64,000 nt of DNA from Roridomyces roridus (GCA_029378245.1 JARKIF010000079.1:88992-152991); one strand, 5' to 3'. Counted from the first letter of the stretch, positions 23,388-36,100 are shown. The notes: generated by a model from the sequence alone, not told the origin. Numbers and translations: made by a program.

Positions 23388-24060
23388 CTTTTACACCTCA
23401 CACTGGATCGTGGAGTCGAGCGCCTTTGAGCAAAGTGGCAGTACAAACGCCAACGTGAGCAAGACAAACTATGATACTGTCTCTTCATACATAAATTATA
23501 GTACATACCACCTTGTACTGTATCCTATGAATGCATGAAACCAAATACCACCCACTGACCGACGGCGCGCAGCCAAAGGAAGAAGTTAATTTATTGTGCT
23601 GGTTCAACGAACACCAGCAGGTTTTAAGTGCTGTCAGCCTGCTCCGATTCACTCGAGCGATGAAAGATTACCTGGGGTGGGCGCCCGGCCGTTCGGGGTG
23701 TCCATTTCAGCGAACGCATTCCTAATACAATGATATTGACTCATGACGGGTGTGGAATTTAAATATCCGTCGACATACCGACGATTCTCACGGTTCACCA
23801 TCTGAGCGCCTGTCTGCCAAGGTCGTTCGACGTTTGAACTGGACCGGGGTAAGTACATACAGTGATGGCTTGTTTGCCGGCGTCGATGACAAGAGGCAAC
23901 CCAAAATGAATATTTGCCACCCACTGGCAGTACTTTCGACATCGGCATGACATTGATAGTTGCGAGGCATTCTCAACCGTGTGAAACACCGTTCAATGAT
24001 GGCAATATTCGTAGAACATTCGCCGACCTCTCCAATTCCGATGTGCCCCCGAAATGGCGT

Positions 24061-24145
24061 GGCCGCCTGGCGAAATGGCATCGCGTCTGACTACGAAGAT
24101 TCCTTTGTTATCAGGAGATTGCAGGTTCGACCCCTGCGGTGGTCA
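24061..24145 (+). tRNA. tRNA-Arg(ACG), intron-containing, copy 2
   Basis: Same cloverleaf as the copy at 14681. The A box TGGCGAAATGG and B box GGTTCGACC are intact. A 13-nt intron (AGATTCCTTTGTT) follows position 37. A run of five Ts lies at about 24150-24154 downstream. The 3' end is about 10 bp from the end of the decayed PPAY gene on the other strand. Confidence 0.92.
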
Positions 24146-24155
24146 TTGTTTTTGT

Positions 24156-24963
24156 TTATGTGCCTAGGTTTGATTTTTTTTCTGCACTCCAGGTCCAATG
24201 TACTTCACTCCTCGTTCCATAGGCAATGTCCATATGTATCCGTCGGTTATACGCCGGAGGCAAGCCGTCTCCGTCGCCAGATGATCCGGACTGCCCCTGC
24301 CGTTGAACATGCATGTTCTCCCTCAGCTGCCTGCGCTCCTCCATCTTTTGACTTATCACCGGGCCCGGGACGCTTGGAGGCGGGATTCCAGTAAGTCCGG
24401 ACTTTTCCGAGGGCAAAGGAGCGCATGCCACTCTCGGTTGGTTGAAAAATGGCTCTACGCCTCCTATCGGCATGGTCGGCATGGTCGCCGCAGCGGCGAG
24501 TCGACGGCGGCGGCCCTGGAGGAAGAGAACAGTGCACATGATACTCATGATAGCTCCTGTTAAAGCACCGATGAACGCCGGGGTTGATGTAGCTCTGGAG
24601 TGCTCTGGTTCGGGAGAAGCACTGGAGAGTGTTTAGCAGCTGAACCTGTTTGTTGATCCACCGTGACCTGGGCATAATCAAACAATGTGCTGTCCGCTGA
24701 CGACCATTGCACCGTGTGTCGGACGCTTGGGTCGAGCTCCGTGGCCGAAAAAAACAAAGAGTTGTACACATGTGACATAATGGGACCTGGAATAAAAATG
24801 AACGCTGTTCATTGATGGTGGAGGTGGGGTCGCCCACCATGTCGATCCCGTAAATATACATCGCAACGCCTGAACTCTTGAGGGTGGGCCAAATATCAGA
24901 TATCAGGCGACACTCACCTTGGAAGGAAAAACTACCAGAGAGGGAGGTGCCGTATGTAAACAT
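24156..24963 (-). pseudogene. PPAY membrane protein, copy 3, broken
   Basis: Ectodomain pieces GTSLSGSFSFQG, an intron (GTGAGT...TTCAG), MYIYGIDMVG, then after a one-base shift near 24805 SHVYNSLFFSATELDPSVRH and LFDYAQVTVDQQTG. A stalk intron (GTTCAGCTGCTAAAC...ACCAG) leads to the membrane helix FIGALTGAIMSIMCTVLFLQ, RRRR and a tail with GDGLPPAYNRRIHM. The tail runs about 30 residues past PPAY, unlike the other copies. The signal peptide and the first ectodomain part are missing upstream. Probably not functional. Confidence 0.6.
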
Positions 24964-26033
24964 GAGCTAGTGGCGCTATCGATGTGAAAGATGCGGGAGT
25001 GGATCTACTTGAATGAAACAAGATGCGCTCAGGCTCATTTGACACGGAGAATGATATTCATCAAACACCAATGCGCCACTGCATGCTGACGACCTCTGAA
25101 GACCATGTGCACCCGGGCCCTGAGACCGGCAGATTCTGATTTGCAGCAGTGGATGAACGTTGAACCACCTCCGCTGCCACGCCTAACAGGCAGCGAGCAG
25201 CGAGCAGCGAACCGGTACTCAGCTCGCTACTACTTAGCGATTTCACATATAACGTTTTCTGAACTTGCCATCCAGAGCACTCCAAGAGCATTCGCAACGA
25301 GCGGTAACTGAGGCAGCCACATAGATACTTATCACGGCGGTGTGAGCGCCGCTGGGACACGTTGCGCACCCATTCGGTGTTCAGCCTGAGGCGTGATGAA
25401 GGGATGTAGATTCCAAATAGACGGACTTGGATAAGAGTTCATACTTAGAACTTTCGTTGATGCGGGATCAAAATTTGATCTTTCCTTCTCACGGTTGAAA
25501 TTTACCGTTCATCAAGTACTGCGGCCACTGGATTATGATAAGTAACAAATCCCAAGTACAGGCTGGGCAATAAAAGAAGTAAATATCGTTTGATAGTCGA
25601 TACCATCGATATCCGATCGCGTCCGCCGCCGCACGTGTAGAAGGCGCCAAATGAGCGCGTCGAATACGGAATCCCGCCGTGGTTGCTGATCATGAATCTG
25701 GGGGAGGTAAACTTGGTTACTGGTATTCAATCGGTGTTTTTGGGCTGACTCTTTTCGAATGCAAATTTCACTCACTTCCAGCCAAGCAGTTCCGTCAGCC
25801 AAGAACGTACTCCATCCTTCGATCAAGCTCCCCGCCGAGAAGCAACGTTCAACACTTTGTGTGAAAGCCGTCTCAGCTCACACCCGTTGAATCTCCAGAA
25901 ACAAACCTCTTCTTTCCTCCACAACCTGCCGCAGTGTGTACAATGAGGTGTCCATGAATACAATCCATAACTTATCTAAAAAAACGGCTACAAGCTTCCG
26001 AGTCCGAGTCCATGATATGTACAATGTCTGTCT
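24964..26033. other. Intergenic, no gene seen
   Basis: Several short open frames on both strands without motif or paralogue. Nothing supported. Confidence 0.5.
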
Positions 26034-26836
26034 TCAATAAAAGTACTCCCTACCGAATCCACAAACACACGATCCTGCTGCACGAGCACAGGCATTACAC
26101 CTTCCGCTCCTAGCAAGTCGCACAGTCCAGGTCAGTTCAAATTTAGTCACCTCCGAAATAGCACTCACGGTAAATAGATTTCAGTCGACGTCTCCACAGC
26201 CATTCGGAGAGTGTAGGAATTATTCAGAAATTCGATGTATGGCGAGTCGGTGGGTGTGGAGTAGGGCTGGGATGCAGAGGTTGGGTGATAATTGTGATTG
26301 TATTCCAGTGGTACGTTCCAGGCAGTTTGCGGGTACGAATACTCGTACTCGTATGGACGAATTTGTTGTTGCTGCTGCTGGCTATGCGGCACAGCTGCAG
26401 CTCCGGGAAAATCCAGGGTGGGATCTGATGGCTTTGAGCCTGATTTAGATTGGTGGTGATGTGTTGGAGGAGGGGTGACGTTGGGAGACGGCGAGGGAGA
26501 GGAGCTGGAGCTCGAACTCGAACGTGAACTCGGGCTCGGGCTCGGACTCGACGCCGCCCGGCCGGATTCCTCTGCGACAGAGATGTATTCGCAGGCAAGG
26601 TTCCGATGCGAGCATCGATCGCAGGGATTGTCGTATCCGTTAATCGTGTTGCACTGTTCAAAAAGTGAGTGGTTGTTTCTATCAAGTGGAAATCCATGGC
26701 ATCATACCCTGACTCTGCGTTTCCGACAACCGAGACAAGCCATGAGAGCCCTCTTTCGGGCGAGTACAAAAGGCTTTTGCGGGCTCGACCCCGAGTCGGA
26801 GGGAGGGAGAAATATGAGTGGCACTGGCTGGGACAT
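26034..26836 (-). CDS. Mini Zn2Cys6 regulator 3 with CxxC/CxC tail
   Basis: Exons 26836-26708, 26653-26169 and 26109-26034. Exon 1 encodes FVLARKRALMACLGCRKRRVR. Exon 2 starts at the third cysteine (CNTINGYDNPCDRC, ACEYISVAEES) and continues with serine runs, a QQQQQQ stretch and NSYTLRMAVETS, a segment shared with genes 7 and 8. Exon 3 (donor GTGAGTGC, acceptor TTGCTAG) reads SGRCNACARAAGSCVCGFG and ends EYFY. The first pair of the tail is CxxC rather than CxC, a variation within the family. The cluster suggests nuclear DNA binding. The middle is low-complexity and could be an activation region. Confidence 0.8.
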
Positions 26837-28711
26837 GATTCAGATTGAGCTGGGAGCTGAAGCTGACACCAGACGAGGCACCATGGCGCGTTGGATTTAT
26901 AGACCTCGGGAGATTCAATATAACGCCTTTAGAGCGGGGCCAACGGCACCGGGTTAGTTGCTGTCGTAACTAGGTTATAATTAAAAAGCAGTGGCCACAC
27001 GCACCTGATTGATGGAAGTGAATGCGAGGTCCGAAAGCGAACGATGCTCAAAAGTGGTTGTTTTGGAGGTATCCCACGTATGATAAAGCCCCAAGGCTTA
27101 CCGCTAGACCCGAACCTGGTGTACCTAGGACTTGTCGATAGTAAACAGACTGGTTACGAGTTAGCGAGGCGACTCTCGAAACTTGACCCAACGCAAATTG
27201 CGACCTGATCGAGATTCGAGACTGGTCTGTTGCCAGGCTGGATAATGGAAAGCCGCGATGAGGCTGATCAAGCACTGTGGGCTTTTCAGGCCAGTTTCCA
27301 TTTTTGGCTGTCGAAGAAGCGGTAGGCCCTCAGACTGTCCGAATGAAGTGGAGAAACTGTTTCAGCTCCGATGACCGAGAAACCGAGAAGAGGACTCCGA
27401 GGTGGTGATTCCGATCGGCGAGGGAAGTTGTCAAGAGGTTGTGGTAAGTAATACGGACCGGGCGGCCCACTGGTCGGAGATGGTTGTTCGGCGACTGTGT
27501 TTCCCTGGGTGAGGAAAGGCTTGGTTTCAGAGATCTGGAATGACTTTTGATGAGGATGCATGAGTCTCAACGCACTTCAAGGCCACCTTGAATTCGAGAG
27601 GACGAGTCGGATTCAAGGAGTCATAAGGTGCAAAGATCTAGGGTTGCAGCGCACGCGTGCAAATGTGCTTCCTTGACTCCTTCCCGTCGTTTGCAAGGGA
27701 CGCCCAACCAGCCGAGTTTGAGGGAAAGTCTTGGATCGTTGGGTCGCGGGCTTCACGGGTGACAAAGCCGTGATGAGACATTCTTCCTGTCGTGTGAGCG
27801 ATGGCTTGGTATGTGGGCGGTGCCTTCCCGCCTGCTGGCATTTCGGCTTTGAATCGCCGTGCTGTAGGTAATGGTGACAATGACATGCCTCGGGCGGGGT
27901 TTAAGCGAGGAGAGATCTCCGTTTGGGGCTTTTCAAGGTGGAGGTTTGTGGCCGTGAGTTTGAGGCCTGAGGCCTGAGACAAGATCGACTTGGATGCATA
28001 TGATGATTTCCAGGGAGTGTTGGCGGCTGCTTGGTAATGGTTTCCGAGGCAGTCGGTTAGAAAATCTGGATCGTGGCATAGCACTTGAATATAGAACCGT
28101 TGAGATGAATCGCGATCCGAATCATAGAAGGACGAGGTCGGTATCATTACATATTTAAGCGATGTTTGGTCCGTGTGGGCCGAAATATTAACGATGAATG
28201 ATGCGACATAGCCATCGAACGGCACGCCGGCCAACCTCCGAACCAAACGGATACTCAATTGTCTTGAGGAACTCCACGCGTTTAGCGCTTCAAATAACAG
28301 AATGAATACAGCTGCCGACCATCCGGATGTTCTGTTTAAGGTCGGAGTCAAGTCGGAGTTGAAACAAAGCCGCGGTCGCGGAGAGTCGAAAAATAAATGC
28401 AGCGGGAGGGTTACGACCTCGGACAGGTATGTAGGCATCTGAGTCGCATCTTACATCGTTGTGAGATAAGTAGAGTCTCCGCGCCTTTCTCGGGATCCCC
28501 CAGTGGTCGAACTTGGCTTTCCAGGCGAGGGCGTTGGGAGTGGCCAAGGTCGCGCGCGGGCTACTGCCCGGAAGTCAAGAAAGCCCGTATGTGTTTTCGG
28601 GTTACTGCCCAAATTCAAGTTGAACTGGTGTTAGTCAACGAGAGAATAATTTACGAGGCTCGAGATTATACAACTCGGGTTGAAAAACAAAGAACGCAGG
28701 GTTTCACAAGT
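26837..28711. other. Intergenic; right part belongs to duplication B
   Basis: No recognisable gene. A minus-strand open frame of 266 codons at 27638-28438 has no known motif, and its counterpart region in the duplicate block is not open, which argues against coding. Confidence 0.45.
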
Positions 28712-29415
28712 TCATCCCCTCCTCCGACCGCAGAAGCAGGGGCCTGCTGGGTGGCAGGTGCACCCCGATTGAACCCGACTTCTGAAAAGTTCAGTTTGCG
28801 ACGAGAGTATCACTCGAAGTCTTACTGATCATATATGACGTGGGGATGCATTTGGGCTTGATGGTAGTGCGTATTGTACGCATTGTTCCACGGAGTCCGG
28901 GACTGGAGTTGCTGTGGATAAACGGTGGTGTATATTTGGTCCGTGAAAGGCATCGTTGTCCACGATCCGTGGGTATCCTCGCAGGGAAATTCCTGGCGGC
29001 TTACATTGGGAAAGATTCGGCGTCTGTCGAAGGGGCAGATGGGCGCCATAATGCCAGGCCGGTAGTTGAGGAATCGATTGGCATTTGTCGGCTGATTTTC
29101 CGTCGAATAGTTTGGAGTGGATGAACACTCATGTGGGACGAGTGTAGGAGGCGCGATATCACCAAATCTTGTACTGGTACTAGCTGGGCTCCGTTCGGAT
29201 TCTTCGGCAACGGAAATGTATTCGCAGTCGAATTTTCTGCGAGTACATCGCTCGCAAGGCTTGTCGTATCCGTTGGTCGCTTTGCACTGTTCAAAGATCG
29301 GCAAGGAGAGGAGGATCTGGAGAGGACCAACCTTGATCTTGCGTTTGCGACAATGGATGCACGCTATGGGGGTCCGCTTGCGGAGCCCTAGAATGAAAGC
29401 AGGCTGCTTGGACAT
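28712..29415 (-). CDS. Mini Zn2Cys6 regulator 4 with CxC tail
   Basis: Exons 29415-29332, 29286-28826 and 28781-28712. The start MSKQPAF is chosen because the paralogues begin MS-x-x-P near the cluster; an ATG three codons upstream is possible. Exon 1 ends in ACIHCRKRKIK. Exon 2 starts CKATNGYDKPCERC and FDCEYISVAEE. The middle contains PWNNAYNTHYHQAQMHP, shared with gene 5. Exon 3 (intron GTAAGAC...TTTTCAG) reads SGCTCHPAGPCFCGRRRG and ends in TGA at 28712-28714. The DNA-binding role follows from the zinc cluster; partners and targets are unknown. Confidence 0.82.
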
Positions 29416-29443
29416 TGGGATCATTCTGGGAAGCACGGTATGA

Positions 29444-29452
29444 TATTTTATA
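29444..29452 (-). promoter_or_regulatory. TATA box of zinc-cluster gene 4
   Basis: TATAAAATA on the minus strand, about 30-40 bp before the ATG at 29415. Gene 5 has the same nonamer at 32281-32289. Confidence 0.6.
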
Positions 29453-30144
29453 CTTGCAAGGAGACTCGACTTGGAAGTCTTCCCGTCTGAAACGGCTGCC
29501 AGCAGTCAGAAAGCTTCAAGAACCCCGAGTACTAGTAGACCCCTCCTAGGCGCTTCGCAATCTTGTTTCTACAGCTTCGAAAGGCTGTAAACTTATTGCT
29601 TTCGTGTTCAATCTAGAAATTTGGAAATGGCGACTTACTCCGAGCTCTGCTTTGGCGGAAGAAAACGCCGATGGTCGGTTCCGGTGGATTAGAAAGTCCG
29701 AGGATCAGCGCCAGCTTGCGCGTCTAGTGACCTAACCTAAAGCCTAAAGGAAAGAGAATGAAATGGCTGCCACATATCGGTACGCAGTTTCTTCCCGTCG
29801 TTTGAGCTGCGCGTTCGAAATGTCCAAGGAAGCGAGTGGCACTGGAAGCGCGGACTCGAACTCATCTTTGTTTTTCAGCGCATTTGCCTGTGAGGAGACT
29901 CCCCATATATACCTTGAGCAGTGACTTCTGCTTACCTCTAATGGCTGTGCAAACATTGGCAGTGCAGCAATTGTTCCAACAGTCATCACGAAGAGCAGTC
30001 GTGCGTGCCACTGGCGGGGCCGCCGCTGGTATAGTTGTTTCTGTTGTGATACAGCCCAGGAAGATGCCACTATCTAGCGCTCACGACGTGACCGTGAGTT
30101 TCAGGCCTGAGACAAGATAGATCGACAATTGGGATTTCCAGGGA

Positions 30145-30769
30145 CTGTTTGGTAGGGATCGGCACCGTATCCGTACAGGTACGGCATACGTACGTACGGT
30201 ACGGTACGGCGTCGGTACCGTGGCGGGGAGAGACTCGGTCGTCCGAACCGTACCGAGTCCGTACTTCGTCCGTATGATACGGCGTATACGGCCGTATACG
30301 GCGATGGGGCTCGGCTTCGTCGGCAACGTAGTGAATGCCGCTTGAATGTCAAAGATCTTGATCGTTTCAGACAGCCGGTGAGTCTGGGTCATCCATATTG
30401 ATTTTCGATGGCCGCCGCACGCTTCGGACAGGCGATTCCCAGTGATGTGATCAGAAAATCATCACTTCATACCCTGATCGGCCGTGTACGCCGCCCACAA
30501 CATGCGCTCACAGGGTCTACAGTCCATCAATAGACCGAAAACACCTCCCATATTGCGCAGAATTGTCCCCGGCTTACCTTCCGAGCCAATTCCGAGCCTT
30601 CAAAACATGCGCCACCAAGTTGATCCGTACGTCCGTAATACGGCCGTACCGTACCGTGGTGGCTGAGGATCCCACCGTATCGCACCGTACGTAGTCGCTG
30701 GACGTCCGTATGTCCGTAAGTTTATCCGTACCGTATACGGTACGTACGGTGCCGATCCCTACTGTTTGG
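30145..30769. mobile_element. hAT-type MITE with 8-bp target-site duplication
   Basis: The element proper is 30153-30761 (609 bp). Terminal inverted repeats start TAGGGATCGGCACCGTA at both ends (17 bp perfect, then imperfect), beginning TAGGG as in hAT elements. The flanking direct repeat is CTGTTTGG (30145-30152 and 30762-30769), 8 bp as hAT transposases make. The interior near both ends is dense in CGTACGG and CCGTAC palindromic words and shows no transposase frame. The related block near 28000-28040 has the site without the insertion. Confidence 0.88.
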
Positions 30770-31562
30770 GGGCTGCTTGCTAATGGTCTCCGAGACAACC
30801 GGGTGGAAAATTTAGGTTGTGGCATAGCACTTGAATGTAGAACCTGAGGCCTGCGTGCCTGAGATGAATCGCGATCCGAGTCATTGTTGTGGTTGTGGAA
30901 AAGGCGAGGTCGGAATCATTACATAAGCGATGTCTGGTTCCGTCGGAACAATGATGCAACAGCCATCCCGGCCAACATTAGATACTTATTCTCATTCAAC
31001 GAGCGTCTCTTGAGCGCTTCGAGTGACTGGCCGGTCTCAGACACAAGGGGCTCCAAGGAAGCTACTTAGCGTGCTTCAACTGGCAGAATGAGTTGATCAA
31101 GAATGGGTTCAACCATATGTACAGCTGCCGTGAATTCGAATCCGGATGGTCTGTTCAAGGCAAGTTCAAGGTCGGAGTTTGGAACAAAGTCCGCCGCGGG
31201 GCAACCGCGGACTCGAAAATAAATGCAGCGGGAGGATACGGTGGCGAACTCAGACAGGGATCAGTCTGTGGACATCTTACACTACTTATGGGATACAAAT
31301 AAAGCAAAGAAAGTAGAGTGCTCGGTCTCCGTGCCCTTCTCGTCGAACAGTGAACGTGGCTTTCCAGGGCGTGGCGTTGGGACGAAGGCGCCAAGGTCGC
31401 GCGTGGGCCATTGCAAGTGAAGAAACTTGAAGCCCGTACGTGTTTTCGGCTGCTCAGATCTCCAAGTACTAGTCCAGCCGGCGTTATTAGTGGACGAGAA
31501 AAAATAGTTTACGAGGATCGAGATCGCGATATCGCAACTCGACTCGAAAAGGCTCTTTCATT

Positions 31563-32253
31563 TCATCCCCTCCTCAGACCACAGAAGCACGGGTGTGCTG
31601 GGTGGCAGGTGCATTGCCTGGGGACCGCTGGCTCGCTTTTGTCAAGTTCAGTTTCGGTTCGCGACGAGGGTATTGCTGGAATTCTTACCGAGCATACACC
31701 ACATCGGGGTGCATTTGGACTGGTTGGTAGTGCATATTGTATGCGTTGTTCCAGGGGTCGTACTGGGTTTGTTGTGGAACATCGGCGGGGTATATTTGGT
31801 TCGTGAAAAGCCTTGTTGTCCATGATCCCTGGGGATGGTCGGAGGGAAATTCCTGGCGGCCGATATTGGGAAATATTCGGTGTTCCTCGAAGGGGCCGAT
31901 GGGTGCCATGTCAGCTGGGTAGGTGAGTAATCGATGGGCGTAGGTAGGTCGATTATCCGTCGAATAGTTTGGAGTGGATGAAGAGGTAGATGGGAGGGGT
32001 GTAGTATCGCCACCTGGGCTCCGTTCGGTTTCTTCTGCGACGGAAATATATTCGCAATCGAGCTTTCTCCGAGCACATCGCTCGCAGGGATTGTCGTATC
32101 CGTTGGTCACGTTGCACTGTTCAAAGGTCAGAGACTCGGTCACTCGGAGGAGAGGAGGATCGGGACAGGACAAACCCTGATCTTGCGTTTGCGACATTGC
32201 ATGCACGCTCTGGGGGCCCTCTTTCGGGGCACTATGAAAGGCTGGGTAGACAT
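31563..32253 (-). CDS. Mini Zn2Cys6 regulator 5 with CxC tail
   Basis: Exons 32253-32176, 32116-31689 and about 31617-31563. Exon 1 gives MSTQPFIVPRKRAP and ACMQCRKRKIR. Exon 2 starts CNVTNGYDNPCERC and LDCEYISVAEE, and its end (DPWNNAYNMHYQPVQMHP) matches gene 4. The third exon reads QCTCHPAHPCFCGLRRG. Its acceptor is either CCCAG (start 31617) or an AAAAG about 20 bp upstream, so three or four codons are uncertain. In the tail the usual Gly of PAGP is His. Duplicate of gene 4 through block B. Confidence 0.8.
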
Positions 32254-33189
32254 GATCATTTCGAGGAAGTTGCGTTATAATATTTTATACTCACCTTGAA
32301 GATCTTCCCGAAGTTCCCGTCTCATGCTGTTATCCTGATGGTTGCGGGCAGTCCCGTGTGCTATTTTTTCGTCAAGAGAGTAACAAACCCCCCTACATAG
32401 TCGCTGCCGCAATCTTGTTTTCCCCGCATCAAGAGGCCGTAAATTTATTACTTTGGTGTTTGGGAGTCTAAGAAATGGCTGAGCTCTCCTTTAGAATGCG
32501 CGGACGACGCTGCAAGCAAACGGCGATCGTCGGTTCCGGTGCTGGAAAGTCCGAGAATCAGCGTCAGCTTGCGCACGGCGGCGCGTCGCCGCCCAGTGAC
32601 CTAAAGGAAAGACATTGATGGCAGCCATAGTAGACCGTAGGTTCTTCTTGGCTTCTTCCCGTCGTTTGAGCTGCGCGCCCGAGATGTCCGAGTCCAATGA
32701 GGCGAGCGGCAGCCTTGCGCAATAGATGCGCCCACTTGAACATTAACTCATCTTTTGTTTCAGCGCTTCGCCTGGGAGGTGCACAACTGAATTACTCCTC
32801 CCGCGATAATGTTTTTGGTGACTTGTGACGATAGATCTTGTACTTACGGATACAAGTACCTGTGGGACCGTGTGGGTTTGGCATGCCGGTGACGCCTCTA
32901 CAAGCTGTTGTGGCGACATCGTTAGGTCGTTCCAGGTAATCACTAAGACTGGACAGCTGTCTCGTCTAGACGTTTACAGTCCAGTGAGCCTAAGATGTCA
33001 CTCACAAACGAGCTTTAAACCAGGTGTGTGTTGGAGGAAGACAACTCGGAGATTGCAGACCGTTGATCCACGGCACGTGCAGCCGCCCTGGCCCGTCCAT
33101 ATTTTTTCCAGAGTCGGGCAACTTCCCCCGCCAGCTCAATTCACTGATAAAGGACGCGACTAGAGGCCAGCACACGACGTGAAAATCCA
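32254..33189. other. Intergenic
   Basis: Contains the TATAAAATA box (32281-32289, minus) of zinc-cluster gene 5 and the right end of duplication B, then the presumed promoter of the ABC transporter. No gene seen. Confidence 0.5.
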
Positions 33190-36100
33190 ATGGGCGTGTG
33201 CAGCAGCTCGTCCGTGCTCAACTTGAGCGACCCGTGCGTTCGAGGCACGTGGAGTGCACTGCTCCCCGTGTTGGCCGTCTGCGCCTTCTGCATTTCATCG
33301 CTCCCCATTCCATCGCTCTCAGCCCTCCACCAACGCTTCAGGCCGTTCTTGACTCTGCAAGAAGCAGAGGCCCTTGACACGGTCGACGTGACCGAGGATG
33401 TCGCAGAGTCTGCGCCACGACCATCTCCCGTCTTCACGTTCCTTGGCCTCGTTCAGAGCCTGGCGTGGGTGACTGGCGGGGTCTTTTCCTTTGTCGTATC
33501 GTACGATTCGGACGTTTGGCTCCTCATCCAGAGCCTCCTCGTCGCGTTTTCGTGGTTGTATACCACCGTCAGGCCAATCGCGATTCCTTTCTCGACTGCG
33601 CCGTACGACCTGTTCACGGTCTACCTCTTGCACCTCTTCGGCGGTGTGCTCCTTCTAGGCGGATATATCTTCGAATATGCGGCTGGCGGCTTGCCCTTGC
33701 CTTCGTCTGTCGTCCTGGGCGCACTCGGAGCGAACCTCGGCCTAGTTCTCGTGCTGCTCTACTACACACTACGGATGCCGATTAACCTGCCCTCGGCACG
33801 CGTGAGGAAGGAGGATATCGTGCGTCACATTTCTTTCCCATTGGTCATCCTATTGACCCCCCGTAGGGACTGACCGTGTCACCAGAGGATTACACACCGC
33901 TCTGGGAGTGGATCGCGTATACTTGGATAGCCCCGCTCATCAGACGCGTGAGTCTGCTCTCCTTGTCCCTGATGCTCGTTCTCACCCCCAGGTAGGGAAG
34001 GCATACCACCCTTCACGAGAAAGATGTCTTCAATCTCAGTCCGACAATGCAATCTCGCCCTGTCTTTCTCAAGTTTCAGTCCACGCCGTGTGTGCTCCTC
34101 ATGATGCTTGGATTTCCTCTCACCATCTTATTAGAGCGACTACCCTTTTGCGACGCATCGTGTCCGCGGTGGTCTTTGACATGTTGTGCGTACATACCGC
34201 CATCTTCACCTTGCTACGACTGAAATCCCTCGCAGTTTTGACTTTGTCGGCACCCTTTTCGTCATCCTCTTCTTCTACGCCGTACCCTTCTTCATGAAGT
34301 CAGCAGTGCCCCTTCTTTCGCTCAATCGGTCCTGACGATCTCTAGACATATGCTCGACCTCATCGACCAACCTCAGATGACTCCCCGGGACAAAGGGATG
34401 GCCTACGTCTACGCCGGGCTCATGTTCCTCTGCTCTGTTCTCAAGGCAGTCTTTGACGTCCAGCATCTCTGTGAGTTCACCCTCCAGAATCATACGGTCC
34501 ATTCACGTCCGTTTTTTCAGGGTTCGGAAGACGTGCGAGCACCCAGGTCCGATCGTTGCTCATGGCCGCCATCTTTGAGAAGACTTTGAAGCGCAAAGAT
34601 TTTAGCGGTGTCGTCACCAAGGACAAGGAAGGCAAGGGGTCGAAAGGCGGCGCGGGTATGTCCTTCTAGCCCTTTCCAGTCGGTTACTGATGCCACGCGA
34701 AGCGGATATTGGGAAGATCCAGAACCTCATGGCCCGCGACGCCGAGGTTGTATCCAACCTCGTAGCCGTAAGTCATCTTCTCCTCTGTCTGCCTGGTGTC
34801 ATAACGCTCAGCCAATCCCTTGCAGTCTATCTACTCCTTCCTCAGTGCGCCGTTCGAGCTCGTTCTGGCGTCCATCTTCCTCTACCAGCTCTTAGTGAGT
34901 CCTCCCCCGACCAATCCATTTCGATGTGCTGAGTGTAATCAAGGGATGGAGCGCCTTCTCGGGTCTAATCATCTTCTTTGGCTGCTGGCCGCTCAACAAG
35001 TACATTACGAGCCTCAGCTCCACGATAAGCAAGGAGAAGGCCAAGGCCACGGATAGGAGGATGACTGTCGTGGATGAGTTGATCAGTTCCGTGAGTTCTG
35101 TCCTCTCTCTCGGAGTATTAGGTGCTGAGGGGAAATAGATCAAGTTTATCAAGTTCTTTGCATGGGAGGATCGTTGGGTGGAGCAGGTGATGAAGACGAG
35201 GAACGAGGAGCTGCGGTGGCAGGTTAAAGGTGTGTCGTGTTAGCAAACCTTGCATATCGTTTGCTGACGTGCGTGCCATTCAAGGGAACGTCAACAGACT
35301 CATGCTGACTGCGTTAGTCTGTCCACGCCTGTCTGGGAAAGCAACTGCTAAAGGATCGCAGGATGTGGAGTATTGCGCCGATATCCCTTTCGTTGGTGTC
35401 GTTTTTCGTGTATGTGTGGCTGGGGAACCAGCTCACCGTCGGAACTGCGTTCGCGGCTATTGCGGTCTTTGCTATCGTTCGGTGAGCTTCGAAGTTTGCT
35501 TGTCCTTCTCGTGCTCATGGTCGCCTTCTAGAGCTCCGCTCAATAGTATGTGTCTTTGACTCCTGGCTGAGCTACCCGCTGATCTTGTCCAGCTATCCCG
35601 GAGTACATCGTGAATCTTGTCAATGTGCGTTTTCGGTCTTCTTTCTTTCACTAAAGGTTGACGCGTCTATAGGCTCAAGTATCGTTACAACGCATCGCGG
35701 CTTACCTTGCCGAAGACGAGGTGACTGCGCAGGTGTCGTCTTTGAAAGTGGGAGAAGAGGGTCCTGCGCCGATGAAGGAAGGCCTTGGGATGGAAAAGGC
35801 TTCGTTTGAATGGAACTCAGTCACCGCGGCTCCTTTGAATGAATCCGTCTCTACTTTCGCTGAGCATCGATTCGAGCTGAAGGACATTTCGGTGATGTTT
35901 CCCGAGGGTCGGTTGACCGTGGTCACTGGACCCACTGCGAGGTTCGTGTTGTTCTTAGCCAAGATATGTCGGGAGCTGACGCGCTGCTTTTCTAGTGGCA
36001 AGACGGCGTTGCTGGTAGGGCCACTGTTGTTTGCAAGGATTGCTGGACTAATGCACTCCGGAGATGGCTCTCATGGGTGAAATGACTCTCCTACCGACTG

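Larger units (their letters stand above)
20860..23990. repeat. Tandem segmental duplication A, right copy
   Basis: Second copy of the block at 16980-19960, carrying zinc-cluster gene 2. The solo LTR lies in the spacer between the two copies, not inside either block. Confidence 0.75.
27900..30080. repeat. Tandem segmental duplication B, left copy
   Basis: Matches 30085-32800 in the same orientation. Shared landmarks include GAGTTTGAGGCCTGAG, GTGGCATAGCACTTGAAT, ATGAATCGCGATCCGA, the zinc-cluster gene and TTTCAGCGC near the end. It provides the uninterrupted version of the site where a hAT-type MITE sits in the right copy. Confidence 0.75.
30085..32800. repeat. Tandem segmental duplication B, right copy
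   Basis: Right copy of the block at 27900-30080. It differs mainly by the 609-bp MITE insertion and small indels. Confidence 0.75.

Noticed and set aside
27638..28438. A 266-codon minus-strand frame in duplication B.
   Set aside because: No motif, and the corresponding region in the duplicate copy (30100-31200) is interrupted by stops and a MITE.
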